NCBI GenBank assembly: GCA_038230035.1
Contig: JBBRNX010000016.1
Location: 1-64,000, forward strand
DNA: 64,000 nucleotides
Direction of reading: 5' to 3'
Source: Gaiella sp038230035
GTDB lineage: Bacteria; Actinomycetota; Thermoleophilia; Gaiellales; Gaiellaceae
Under the pieces are notes generated by a model. The model was not told the origin of the DNA. It searched no databases and saw only the letters and a list, made by a program, of their open reading frames with translations. Both the position numbers and the translations under genes were made by a program. This document shows, one piece after another, positions 1 through 8,073 of this stretch (the first letter of the stretch is position 1; every line of letters starts with the position of its first letter).

Positions 1-2
1 AC

Positions 3-1526
3 AAAGGCTCGACCCGCTTCCACAACTCGTCCGACACAACCCACGGAGCAGCTGCCACAGGCACCCCCTCGATCTTGACGACGGATGCCGACGGCATTCG
101 CCACCACCGAACGGGTCCCTTCATTGTGAAAGGAGCTCTTACTGCGCCGACGGACACATGGCGCCTGACTGCCCCCGCCACCCCCGGAGCGGTGGAGGGC
201 TATGCGTCGGAAGTCAGCGTGGCTCCCGGGGAGACGCTCCAGCGGCACGTGAGCACGAGTCCGTCTGCGCACTACGTCGTCGAGATCTACCGCATCGGCT
301 GGTACGGCGGCTCGGGCGGTGAGCGGGTCGCGTGCATTCCCGGCAACTGCCTCCCGCATTCGGCAGGCGCCGCGTTTCAAACACCACCACGCGACCCCGC
401 GACCGGCGAGTTGCACGCCGACTGGCCCGTCACCGACGAGCTGGCGGTGCCCGAGGACTGGCGGAGCGGCTACTACCTCGCGAAGCTCGTCCTCGCCTCC
501 GGCCCGGAGGCTGGGAGCTCGACCGGCGTGCCATTCGTCGTCCGCGCACCGGCTGGATCGACCGCGAGCATCCTCGTCGTCGCCCCGATCAACACCTGGC
601 AGGCCGACAACGCCTGGGGTGGTCTCAGCCTCTACTCGGATCCGAAGGCAGCGGTGCGCGTCTCGTTCGACCGGCCGTATGCGACCAACGACAACAAGGT
701 TTCCCTCGACTACCCGATCGTGCGCTTCCTCGACCAGTTCGGGTACGACGTCGCGTACACGACGGACGCCGACATCGATGCTGACCCTGCCGAGCTGACC
801 CGGCACCGGCTCGTCGTCTTCCCGGCGCACAGCGAGTACTGGACGAAGGCGATGCGCGACGGGCTGGAGGCGGCCCGCGGGCTCGGCGTGAATCTGGCGT
901 TCCTCGGCGGCAACACCGGCTACTGGCAGATCCGCTACGCCGACCCGAGCCGGCGGGTGGTCGAGGAGTACCGCTCGGCAACCGCCGATCCGCTCGACAA
1001 CCCGCGGCAGAAGACCGTGCGGTGGCGCGACGCGCCCGTTCTACGCCCGGAGTGCACGCTGGTTGGAGTGCAGTGGCAGGGCGGCGACGAGAGCAGCGAC
1101 CCGGTACTCCACGACTATCGGGTTGCGACCGCCAGCCTGCGGGATCCCTGGTTTGCAGGCACCGGCTTCAAGCAGGGCGACGCTGTGCGCGGCGCCGTCG
1201 GTTACGAGTGGGACTCCGTCGCGCCCGAGTGCGAGTCGAAGCTCCCGAACCTCACCGTCCTGTTCCACTACTCGGGCCGGGTCACACCACAGCCGGCCGG
1301 TGTCTACACGAGCACGTTCCACTCGACGAACGCGGACGCCGTTCGCTACCAGGCGCGCTCGGGTGCGACCGTCTTCGCGGCCGGCTCGATCGACTTCGGT
1401 CTCGCACTCACGGGCAGCGCGGACGGCTCAACTGTCGGACCGGGCGTGGCGGATCCGGATCACCCGCCCGACCCGCGTCTGCAGCGCTTCATGCGGAACG
1501 CGATCGACGATCTCACGCGAAGGTAG
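3..1526 (+). CDS. N,N-dimethylformamidase large-subunit-like protein (5' partial)
   Basis: The reading frame is open to the left edge of the window, so the gene probably begins upstream; the first in-frame start candidate inside is a TTG at 75. The protein has the hallmarks of the DMFase large-subunit C-terminal-like family: an EIYRIGWYGG stretch, then NTWQADNAWGGLSLY, SFDRPYATND and GGNTGYWQIRY. These lie in a beta-sandwich plus glutamine-amidotransferase-like fold in family members. Many actinobacterial members are secreted or surface proteins of unknown substrate, so formamide hydrolysis should not be assumed. It is convergent with the DegT aminotransferase and the 3' ends overlap by 14 bp. 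The family call is firm; the substrate is unknown. Confidence 0.75.
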   Translation, partial: KGSTRFHNSSDTTHGAAATGTPSILTTDADGIRHHRTGPFIVKGALTAPTDTWRLTAPATPGAVEGYASEVSVAPGETLQRHVSTSPSAHYVVEIYRIGWYGGSGGERVACIPGNCLPHSAGAAFQTPPRDPATGELHADWPVTDELAVPEDWRSGYYLAKLVLASGPEAGSSTGVPFVVRAPAGSTASILVVAPINTWQADNAWGGLSLYSDPKAAVRVSFDRPYATNDNKVSLDYPIVRFLDQFGYDVAYTTDADIDADPAELTRHRLVVFPAHSEYWTKAMRDGLEAARGLGVNLAFLGGNTGYWQIRYADPSRRVVEEYRSATADPLDNPRQKTVRWRDAPVLRPECTLVGVQWQGGDESSDPVLHDYRVATASLRDPWFAGTGFKQGDAVRGAVGYEWDSVAPECESKLPNLTVLFHYSGRVTPQPAGVYTSTFHSTNADAVRYQARSGATVFAAGSIDFGLALTGSADGSTVGPGVADPDHPPDPRLQRFMRNAIDDLTRR

Positions 1527-2721
1527 ATAGCGCACCCGCGACGCGGTCGAGCTCGACGTCGGTCAGGCGCGTGTGGAACGGCAAGGCGAGTGCTTGCTCG
1601 AACGCGGCGTCGGCTCCGCGGAACTGACCACGATCTCGGTAGGCGCCGAGGCGATGGAGCGCATACGTGCCGATCTGCGCTTCGATGCCCTCGGCTCGGA
1701 GCGCTGCGAGTGCCTCGTCTCGCCGCTCCAGCCGAACGACATATGCCTGCCAGCCGTGCCTGTCACCGGTCGCGGCGCTGGGCGTCGCGACGACACCGTT
1801 GAGCCGCCGTTCGTAACCGGCGGCCACGCGCCCGCGCGCCGCGAGAAGCTCCTCGAGCCGTGCCACCTGCGGGATGCCGAGCGCACACAGCAGATCCGGC
1901 ACGCGGTAGTTCGTCCCGGGCCGCGGGATGTCGAACGACGGCTGCGAGACGATCCCGTGGTGGCGGAACTGCCGAATTGAAGCTGCCAGCTCGGGGATAT
2001 CGGTCGTGACCGCTCCGCCCTCTCCGGTCGTCACGATCTTCCTCGGGTGGAACGACAGGCACCCCATCACGCCGAGCGACCCGCACGGCTGGTCGCGGTA
2101 CCGCGCGCCAAGCGCGCCGGCCGCGTCCTCGACGAGCGGAATATGGGCCGGAACCGCGGCGCGCAGAGCCTCCCAGTCGAGCGGCCGACCGAAGAGATGT
2201 ACACCGATCACCGCCTTCGTGCGCTCGGTGACGGCGCTAGAGACGAGCGAGAGATCGAGGTTGAACGTCTCCGGCTCGACATCGACGAGGACGGCACGGC
2301 CACCGCAGAGCTCGACGGCGTTCGCCGTCGCGGGGAAGGTGTAGGCGGGCACGATCACCTCGTCGCCCGGCCCGATGCCAAGGGCGAGCATCGCGAGATG
2401 GAGCGCCGCCGTGCCCGAGGACACCGCGACCGCGGCGGCTGTCCCGCAGGCAGTTGCGAGCGCGCGCTCGAACTCGTCCACCTTCGGCCCCATCGTCAGC
2501 TGGCCAGAGGCGACGACCCTTGCCAGCTCCGCTACCTCGGCATCGCCGACGTCCGGCCTGGCGAGCCGGATCGGCTCGCTCATTCCCGCTACGGCACCGG
2601 CCGAGCCGGCACCTGCGCTCTCAGGCGGCTCCGTCGAGCCTACGCCGCTCATTCCCGCTACGGCACCGGCCGAGCCGGCACCTGCGCTCTTAGGCGGCTC
2701 CGTCGAGCCTACGCCGCTCAT
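1513..2721 (-). CDS. DegT/DnrJ/EryC1/StrS-family PLP sugar aminotransferase with duplicated 5' end
   Basis: This is a PLP-dependent aminotransferase acting on keto-sugar nucleotides. Counted from the internal ATG at 2583 (MSEPIRLARPDVG) the protein is 356 residues, the normal family size. It contains VEDAAGALGA and the PLP lysine in SFHPRKIVTTGEGG (K182). Upstream of that ATG are two in-frame 69-bp repeats, each starting with ATGAGC and encoding MSGVGSTEPP[K/E]SAGAGSAG-type sequence, which extend the frame to an ATG at 2721. That outer ATG overlaps the stop of the upstream epimerase gene (ATGA), the usual coupling here, so the longer form may be made. The 46-residue Gly/Ala/Ser-rich extension is not part of the family. 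With the epimerase it probably makes an amino sugar for a surface glycan. Confidence 0.9.
   Translation of the reverse strand: MSGVGSTEPPKSAGAGSAGAVAGMSGVGSTEPPESAGAGSAGAVAGMSEPIRLARPDVGDAEVAELARVVASGQLTMGPKVDEFERALATACGTAAAVAVSSGTAALHLAMLALGIGPGDEVIVPAYTFPATANAVELCGGRAVLVDVEPETFNLDLSLVSSAVTERTKAVIGVHLFGRPLDWEALRAAVPAHIPLVEDAAGALGARYRDQPCGSLGVMGCLSFHPRKIVTTGEGGAVTTDIPELAASIRQFRHHGIVSQPSFDIPRPGTNYRVPDLLCALGIPQVARLEELLAARGRVAAGYERRLNGVVATPSAATGDRHGWQAYVVRLERRDEALAALRAEGIEAQIGTYALHRLGAYRDRGQFRGADAAFEQALALPFHTRLTDVELDRVAGALSTFA
2584..2721 (-). repeat. Two 69-bp direct tandem repeats at the start of the DegT gene
   Basis: Positions 2653-2721 and 2584-2652 are tandem 69-bp units with a single mismatch, which changes AAG to GAG. 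Because 69 is a multiple of three the frame is preserved. Each unit begins with ATGAGC, and a third ATGAGC follows at 2583, so three equivalent start codons lie in a row. Each unit also contains a small inverted repeat (CCGGC TCG GCCGG). Confidence 0.95.
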
Positions 2722-3680
2722 GAACGCTGCTCGCGGTACCAGGCGATCGTGCGCTCGAGTCCCTCGTCCAGCTCTATCTCGGCCTCGAAGCCGAGCAGCT
2801 CGCGCGCCTTCGTCACGTTCGGAATGCGGAGCTCGACATCGGTGTAGTTGAGCGGCTCGAAGGTGATCTCGCCAGACGCGCCCGAGATGCGCTTGATGCG
2901 CTGGGCGAGGTCGAAGATCGTGACCGTCGACCGCGCATTCCCGATGTTGAAGCTCTCCCCGACCGCAGCCAGATGCTCGAGCGCAAGAAGCAGGCCACGC
3001 ACCATGTCGTCGACGTACGTCCAGGCGCGGATCTGCGAGCCGTCGCCGTGGATCGTCAGCGGCCGGCCCCCGAGCGCAGCCTCGATGAACGCTCTTATCG
3101 CGCCGCCGCCGATCTGCCCCGGCCCGTAGATGTTGAACGGGCGCACCGACACCGTCGGGACACCGAGCTCGTCATGGTAGGCGTGCGCCATGTGCTCGCC
3201 CGCTAGCTTCGAGACCGCATAGGTCCAGCGTGCCTCGCCGACGGAGCCGATCGTCGTCACATGACCCTCCGCGACGTTGAAGGCGTGCTGCCCGAAGACC
3301 TCGCTCGTCGAGAACTCGATCAGCCGCTCCAACGTTTCCTTTGTCGCCAGTGCGGCTTCTAGCGCGTTGTACGTCCCGATCACGTTGACGCGCATCGTCC
3401 GCACGGGGCTCGCGAGCACGGTGTCGACGCCGGCGATCGCCGCTGCATGCACCAGGTGCGTCGCACCGCGCACGACGTCCGTCAGCGAGGCGAGGTCTAG
3501 GACATCGCCGGCCACGAACGTGACGTTCGGCCGTTCGGCGAGCTCGGTACCCGAGAGCGCGTCCCGGTGGAGGTTGTCGAAGAGGACGATCTCGTTGTCG
3601 TCCGCGAGCCGCTTCGCAAGGGTCGTGCCGATAAAGCCGGCGCCGCCCGTAATCACGATCCGCTTGCCGGTCAGAGCCAC
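2718..3680 (-). CDS. NAD-dependent sugar-nucleotide epimerase/dehydratase (extended SDR)
   Basis: This 320-residue extended short-chain dehydrogenase resembles UDP-glucose 4-epimerase and related enzymes. It has the NAD-binding TGGAGFIG loop at residues 11-18, an STSEVFG segment near 124, the catalytic Y154-x3-K158 pair (YAVSK), and RPFNIYGPGQ, typical of sugar-nucleotide binding. It lies upstream of and overlaps the DegT aminotransferase by 4 bp, a frequent pairing in amino-sugar synthesis where the SDR makes the keto substrate. The exact sugar cannot be read from the sequence. It is divergent from the inhibitor gene that starts 34 bp away. Confidence 0.9.
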   Translation of the reverse strand: MALTGKRIVITGGAGFIGTTLAKRLADDNEIVLFDNLHRDALSGTELAERPNVTFVAGDVLDLASLTDVVRGATHLVHAAAIAGVDTVLASPVRTMRVNVIGTYNALEAALATKETLERLIEFSTSEVFGQHAFNVAEGHVTTIGSVGEARWTYAVSKLAGEHMAHAYHDELGVPTVSVRPFNIYGPGQIGGGAIRAFIEAALGGRPLTIHGDGSQIRAWTYVDDMVRGLLLALEHLAAVGESFNIGNARSTVTIFDLAQRIKRISGASGEITFEPLNYTDVELRIPNVTKARELLGFEAEIELDEGLERTIAWYREQRS

Positions 3681-3713
3681 ACGGCGAGTCTAGCCGGGCG
3701 TATCGTCCGGTCT

Positions 3714-4097
3714 GTGCGCACGCTCGTCGCCGCAACGATCTCGGTGGTGGCGGTCGGCACCGCGCTCGCGGCCTCTTCGACGACGAGCCTCCGCATCGCG
3801 GTGCAGGCAGGGCCCGATGCGCCCGTGCGGATCACGACGCTCCGCTGCGATCCACCTAGCGGAACCGCGGCGCAGCCCGCACGGGCCTGCGCGCGACTCC
3901 TGGCCGCTGGCCGTGCGATCTTCGCGCCGACTCCGGCAGGAACGGCGTGCACGGAGATCTACGGCGGGCCGCAGACCGCGCTGGTCACCGGCACGCTGCG
4001 CGGCACGAAGGTCTGGGCTCGCTTCAGACGACGGGACGGCTGTGAGATCGCGCGCTGGAACCGCGTGGCCTTCCTGCTCGGCGCCCCGCCGGGCTGA
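3714..4097 (+). CDS. Secreted subtilisin-inhibitor-like (SSI) protein
   Basis: Starting at GTG 3714 the 127-residue product begins with a hydrophobic signal-like segment (about residues 2-20, ending in ALAA). A mature SSI fold follows: Cys45-Cys59 and Cys79-Cys110 match the two family disulfides, and GTACTEIYGGPQTA and DGCEIARW are signature blocks. SSI proteins are secreted inhibitors of serine proteases in actinobacteria. Aligning on Cys71-Pro-Met73-Val-Tyr75 of the Streptomyces inhibitor puts Glu81 at P1, where Lys, Met or Arg is more usual. The frame extends further upstream, but that part has no family similarity and would overlap the epimerase gene. Confidence 0.85.
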   Translation: MRTLVAATISVVAVGTALAASSTTSLRIAVQAGPDAPVRITTLRCDPPSGTAAQPARACARLLAAGRAIFAPTPAGTACTEIYGGPQTALVTGTLRGTKVWARFRRRDGCEIARWNRVAFLLGAPPG

Positions 4098-4102
4098 GTG
4101 CG

Positions 4103-5005
4103 TTACAAGGCGCGCGCGAGGAACTCGTCGAGCGACCGCCGGATGCCATTCGCGTCGAGCCCGTGTGCCCGGCGATGATCGGCGCCTGTGCCGTAGCGGC
4201 GGAGCTCCGCGCTCTGGACCCCGAGCGACAGGAGCCGATGAGGGATGTGCTCGACCGCGCGCGAAACCTCGCCTGCGGACGTGCCTGCGAGCGTGGGCTC
4301 GACGAGGATGAGCTCGTTCCCACGAAGGGCTTCGCGCAGCGAGGCGCCGTCGAACGGACGCACGGTGGCGGTGAACGCGACAGAGATGTCGAGATCGGCG
4401 ACCGCTGCCAGCACGGGATCGAGCGTCGGGCCGACCGCAACGACGAGCGGTGCAGCCGGACCGGCGGCGCGCAGCAGCTGGAAACCTCCGTCGCCGTACG
4501 AAGCCGTGTTCGTCTCCGCCGAAAGCCGAATGTAGACCCGCTCGTCGGTGCCAAACGCGCGGAGAAGAAGTGTCTCGACCTCGTCGGGATGGCCGGGGAC
4601 GTGAATCGTCCAACCCGGGAGGGTCGAGAGCAGCGCCACGTCGCCCGGCGCCTGATCGGTCCTAGCCTCGGATGCCGCCTCGTACGACGCACCGACAGCA
4701 ACGAGCACTGCCCCGACGTCCTGGTGACCGAGGTCGAGCTTGATCTGCTCGAAAGCGCGCTCGACCAAGAACGGTGCGTAGGTGTGGATGACCGGCCGCA
4801 TCCCCTCGAGTGCCATGCCGCCGGCCACCGACACGAGCAGTTGCTCGCGGATGCCCACGTTGACGATCCGTTCGGGATGCCGCTCGAGTACCTCCGAGCC
4901 GGCGAACTGGCTGACCCCGATATCGGCGAGGATCAGCGCCAGACGCGGTTCGTCGTCCAGCGAGCGAGCCATGACCGCGCTGAAGCGATCGCGCATGGTC
5001 GGCAT
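4103..5005 (-). CDS. Transketolase-like enzyme, C-terminal (pyrimidine-binding) subunit
   Basis: This 300-residue protein corresponds to the second half of a transketolase. NVGIREQ near residue 53 carries the glutamate that activates thiamine diphosphate in this family, followed by GMALEGMRPVIHTYAPFLVERA. The start ATG at 5005 lies 2 bp after the stop of the N-terminal subunit gene and is preceded by a strong Shine-Dalgarno (AAGGAG). An alternative ATG lies three codons in. Split transketolases of this kind occur both in central metabolism and in branched-sugar or natural-product clusters. The neighbouring sugar genes and the unusual N-terminal subunit favour the second reading (inference). 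It ends 5 bp from the convergent inhibitor gene. Confidence 0.88.
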   Translation of the reverse strand: MPTMRDRFSAVMARSLDDEPRLALILADIGVSQFAGSEVLERHPERIVNVGIREQLLVSVAGGMALEGMRPVIHTYAPFLVERAFEQIKLDLGHQDVGAVLVAVGASYEAASEARTDQAPGDVALLSTLPGWTIHVPGHPDEVETLLLRAFGTDERVYIRLSAETNTASYGDGGFQLLRAAGPAAPLVVAVGPTLDPVLAAVADLDISVAFTATVRPFDGASLREALRGNELILVEPTLAGTSAGEVSRAVEHIPHRLLSLGVQSAELRRYGTGADHRRAHGLDANGIRRSLDEFLARAL

Positions 5006-5007
5006 CG

Positions 5008-5703
5008 TCAGTCTCCTTCCACAAGGGCGATGACGGCATGTGGGCGCCCCGGGCTGCGCTTCGCGAACGCGCGCTCGAGCTCGTCGTGGTCTCGGCCCGA
5101 GACGGTCGCTCCGCTCCAGCCCTCGCCGGTGAAGCGCGCCTCGATCCCACCCGGCCAGCCGTGCGTGGACGATTGGTTGTCGACCACAACTGCGACGAGC
5201 CGGTCGAGGCCGAGACGTCCGGCGAGAGCAATCGCTTCGTGGTTCGAACCCTCGTCCAGCTCGGCGTCTCCAAGCAAGACGTAGACGCGTGGCTCGGAGC
5301 GCTGTTGAGCCTCCAGCGCAAGCGCAGAGCCGACGCCGATCGGCAGTCCGTGCCCGAGAGAACCGCTGGAGATCTCCACGCCGGGAACGAGCACCCGATC
5401 GGGGTGATAGCCGAGCGGCGAGTCCCAGTCGCCGAAGGTATCGAGCGTGGCGGCAGGGATGAAGCCGAACGTGGCAAGCGCGGCGTAGTACGCAGCCGGC
5501 CCATGCCCCTTGGACAGCAGAAAGCGATCTCGGTCGGGATCCCGAGGCCGCCGAGGGTCTATCCGCAGCATACGGTCGTAAAGGACCCAGAGCACGTCGA
5601 GCGTCGAGTGTGCGCTCGGGGAGTGCTTTTCGTCGCCCGTGAGCCTCCCGAGATTGGTCAGCAAGTCCGCGTAATGGGGTCTCGTGTCGGCCGCCATGGT
5701 CAT
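5008..5703 (-). CDS. Transketolase-like enzyme, N-terminal (diphosphate-binding) subunit
   Basis: This 231-residue protein is the N-terminal half of a transketolase. It shows SKGHG (64-68), SGSLGHGLPIGVG (113-125) and the ThDP/Mg motif as GDAELDEGSNHEA (145-157), where most transketolases have GDGE. The following VVDNQSSTHGWPGG also departs from the central-metabolism enzyme. It is much shorter than a full enzyme and pairs with the C-terminal subunit just downstream. The start at ATG 5703 sits only 7 nt past a TAGCCT -10 box, so the message may be leaderless; a second ATG is two codons in. The promoter contains a SoxR operator. Confidence 0.87.
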   Translation of the reverse strand: MTMAADTRPHYADLLTNLGRLTGDEKHSPSAHSTLDVLWVLYDRMLRIDPRRPRDPDRDRFLLSKGHGPAAYYAALATFGFIPAATLDTFGDWDSPLGYHPDRVLVPGVEISSGSLGHGLPIGVGSALALEAQQRSEPRVYVLLGDAELDEGSNHEAIALAGRLGLDRLVAVVVDNQSSTHGWPGGIEARFTGEGWSGATVSGRDHDELERAFAKRSPGRPHAVIALVEGD

Positions 5704-5710
5704 GGATCAC

Positions 5711-5741
5711 AGGCTAGAACCTCAACCTAACTTGATGTCAA
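5711..5741 (-). promoter_or_regulatory. MerR-type promoter of the transketolase operon
   Basis: Reading on the minus strand, TTGACA (5741-5736) and TAGCCT (5716-5711) are separated by 19 bp, the overlong spacer typical of MerR/SoxR-controlled promoters. The start codon at 5703 is 7 nt below the -10 element, which predicts a leaderless transcript. Confidence 0.65.
5720..5737. promoter_or_regulatory. SoxR operator
   Basis: CCTCAACCTAACTTGATG matches the enteric SoxR box CCTCAAGTTAACTTGAGG at 15 of 18 positions. It lies almost entirely in the 19-bp spacer of the transketolase promoter and 22 bp upstream of the soxR start codon. Confidence 0.75.
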
Positions 5742-5758
5742 GGGCTACCATCTGGTCG

Positions 5759-6220
5759 ATGGCAGAACAGCCAGGCAGCCTCACGATCGGCGAGGTCGCC
5801 GCGCGAAGCGGTGTGGCTCACTCGGCCCTCCGCTTCTACGAGACGGAAGGACTGATCGCTGCCCAACGCACAGACGGCAATCAGCGGCGCTACGAACGGG
5901 CTGTCCTCCGCCGCGTGGCGCTCATCCAGGCGGGTCGCGCGGCCGGCATCCCGCTCAACGCGATCAAGTCCGCTCTCGAGGCGCTCTCACAGGATCGCAC
6001 CCCGAACAAGCGCGACTGGGAGCGGCTTTCGCGAGCCTGGCAGCGGGACGTCGAAGGACGGATCGCACAGCTCGAGCGTTTGCGCAGCCAGCTCACGTCG
6101 TGCATCGGTTGCGGCTGCCTGTCCCTTCGATCCTGTGGGCTGTTCAACCGGAACGACGCTGCTGCGTCCCTCGGCGCCGGCGCGCGCTATCTCGCAGGCG
6201 ACAAGCCGCTCACCGGGTAG
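5759..6220 (+). CDS. soxR: SoxR, redox-sensing MerR-family regulator
   Basis: This 153-residue protein has an N-terminal MerR helix-turn-helix (LTIGEVAARSGVAHSALRFYE), a dimerisation helix, and the SoxR-specific iron-sulfur motif C115-x2-C118-x-C120-x5-C126 (CIGCGCLSLRSC). In the family this [2Fe-2S] cluster is oxidised by redox-cycling compounds and switches on promoters with long spacers. The start at ATG 5759 removes an upstream extension with no family similarity. A good SoxR box lies between this gene and the divergent transketolase operon, so the regulator probably controls that operon and perhaps itself. Confidence 0.93.
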   Translation: MAEQPGSLTIGEVAARSGVAHSALRFYETEGLIAAQRTDGNQRRYERAVLRRVALIQAGRAAGIPLNAIKSALEALSQDRTPNKRDWERLSRAWQRDVEGRIAQLERLRSQLTSCIGCGCLSLRSCGLFNRNDAAASLGAGARYLAGDKPLTG

Positions 6221-6241
6221 CCACCGATAGCATCGCCGGCA

Positions 6242-7453
6242 GTGAAGACCGTCCTCTTCGTCGGCGCCGGGCGCCATCAGCGTGCCGCGATCGCACAGGC
6301 CAAGGCGCGCGGGTTGCGGGTTGTCGGCGTCGATCGGAATGCCGACGCGGCGGGCCTGCAGGTCGCCGACATCGCCGAGGCGGTCGACTTCACCGATGTC
6401 GACGCCGTAACAGAGGTAGCCCGGCAGCACGCGGTCGACGGGGCACTCACCGTCTCCGCCGATCGCGCAGTTCCGGTTGTCGCGGCCGTGACGGAACGGC
6501 TCGGGCTGCCGTCGATCGGCGTCGAGGTCGCGCACCGGATGCGGAACAAGATCGTGATGCGCCGCGCACTCGCCGAGGACGGGATCCCACAGCCGCCGTT
6601 CGCCGCAGTGCGCTCGCTCGCGGAGGGACGGTTGGCGCTGAAGACGGTCGGGCTCCCGGCCGTGCTGAAGCCTGCCGACTCGGGCGGCCAGCGCGGCGTC
6701 TTCAGGATCGACTCGTCGGACGACCTCGACGCCCATCTGCACGCCGCCCTGGCCGAGTCCGCCGAGCAGGAATGCATCCTCGAAGGCTTCGTCGACGGGA
6801 TTGAGATGAACGGCATCGTCATCGCCCGGGACGGGCGGGCCGAGGTCCTGACGCTCTCGGATCGTCTTCGCCCACCCGGCATCGGCTTCGGCGTCGGCTG
6901 GATCCACGTCTACCCGGCGACGGCGTACGGCGATCAACTCGCGCTCTCGGAGCGCGTCGCCCAACGGGCAGTGGAGGTTCTCGGCCTGCGCGACGGAATC
7001 GCGTTCCCGCAGTTGATCGCCGCGCCCGACGGCTCGGTCGGAGTCGTGGAGGTGGCAGCGCGGATTCCCGGCGGGCAGATGGCAGATCTCGTGCGTCACG
7101 CGACCGGCGTCGATCTCGTGGAGGTCGCGCTCCGGTTCGCACTCGGCGAGCCGGTGACCGACGAGGTCGCACGACCGCAGTTCTCCCAGCCGCTCGCGAT
7201 CCGCTTCTTCACCGCCGAGCCCGGCCCGCTGCCGACCGGCCGCGTCACCCGGATCGGCAGCCTCGAGCCGGTGCTCGCGGCCGCGGGGGTTGTCCAGGCC
7301 GCGACGTACCTTCAAGTCGGTGAGACGATCAGGCCTGTACGGCTGGACGGCGACCGCCGCGGCTACGTGATCGCGACCGCGGACACGTCTACCGACGCGC
7401 TTGCACGAGCCGAAGCGGCAGCGCGCCTGCTCGAGGTCGAGGTCGAGGTGTGA
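6242..7453 (+). CDS. ATP-grasp family ligase
   Basis: The GTG-started 403-residue protein has an N-terminal Rossmann-like pre-ATP-grasp domain (MKTVLFVGAGRHQRAAIAQA), a central ATP-grasp fold with the glycine-rich loop ADSGGQRGVF, and a metal-binding strand VVEVAARIPGGQM. It resembles carbamoyl-phosphate synthase-like and PurK/PylC-type ligases, which join a carboxylate to an amine through an acyl phosphate. It starts a five-gene run in which each junction overlaps, so the products probably act together. The substrates are unknown. Confidence 0.85.
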   Translation: MKTVLFVGAGRHQRAAIAQAKARGLRVVGVDRNADAAGLQVADIAEAVDFTDVDAVTEVARQHAVDGALTVSADRAVPVVAAVTERLGLPSIGVEVAHRMRNKIVMRRALAEDGIPQPPFAAVRSLAEGRLALKTVGLPAVLKPADSGGQRGVFRIDSSDDLDAHLHAALAESAEQECILEGFVDGIEMNGIVIARDGRAEVLTLSDRLRPPGIGFGVGWIHVYPATAYGDQLALSERVAQRAVEVLGLRDGIAFPQLIAAPDGSVGVVEVAARIPGGQMADLVRHATGVDLVEVALRFALGEPVTDEVARPQFSQPLAIRFFTAEPGPLPTGRVTRIGSLEPVLAAAGVVQAATYLQVGETIRPVRLDGDRRGYVIATADTSTDALARAEAAARLLEVEVEV

Positions 7454-8073
7454 GCGACCCGCGCACCCAGCTCGTAGCGGAGACGTACGACGCAATTGCC
7501 GACCGGTTCGCCGAATGGCGCGACGAGATCGTCGGCGACCCACGTCATTCGTGGCTCGAAGCCCTCGTCTCTCGCGTACACGCCGGCGCGCAAGTGCTCG
7601 AGCTCGGCTGTGGCGCCGGAGAAAAGGACACGAGGCTGCTCGCCGAACGGTTCGCCGTCACGGGGATAGACATCTCCGCGGAGCAGATTGCCCGGGCGCG
7701 CACGAACGTACCGGGAGCCACGTTCGTCGACGCCGACTTCACGGTGATCGACTTCCCGGCTGCTTCGTTCGCCGCAGTTGCGTCGTTCTACGCCTTCAAC
7801 CACGTTCCGCGCGACCTGCTCGCCGGCCTCTTCGCACGCATCCACTCGTGGCTCGTTCCGGGCGGCTATTTCCTAGCCTCACTCGGTGCGACGGATCTGC
7901 CCGACTGGACCGGCGAGTGGCTCGGTGCGCCGACGTTCTTCTCGGGTTATCCCCCGGAGGTGAACCGGACGCTGCTCGCGGCTGCGGGGTTCGAGCTCGA
8001 GCTGGACGAGGCCGTCACGTTCCGCGAACCCGAAGGCGACGTGACGTTCCACTGGATTCTGGGGCGAACGTGA
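7450..8073 (+). CDS. SAM-dependent methyltransferase (class I)
   Basis: The 207-residue protein carries the SAM motif VLELGCGAGEKDTRLL (about residues 50-65), then GIDISAEQI and the acidic D-A-D-F pair of the adenine pocket. It overlaps the upstream ATP-grasp gene by GTGA and the downstream gene in the same way. The acceptor is probably a small molecule or sugar made by the operon (inference). No C-terminal domain suggests a particular substrate. Confidence 0.88.
   Translation: MSDPRTQLVAETYDAIADRFAEWRDEIVGDPRHSWLEALVSRVHAGAQVLELGCGAGEKDTRLLAERFAVTGIDISAEQIARARTNVPGATFVDADFTVIDFPAASFAAVASFYAFNHVPRDLLAGLFARIHSWLVPGGYFLASLGATDLPDWTGEWLGAPTFFSGYPPEVNRTLLAAAGFELELDEAVTFREPEGDVTFHWILGRT

Noticed and set aside
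5987..7543. A 518-codon open frame antisense to soxR and the first ATP-grasp gene
   Set aside because: No family features; both + strand genes carry clear signatures.
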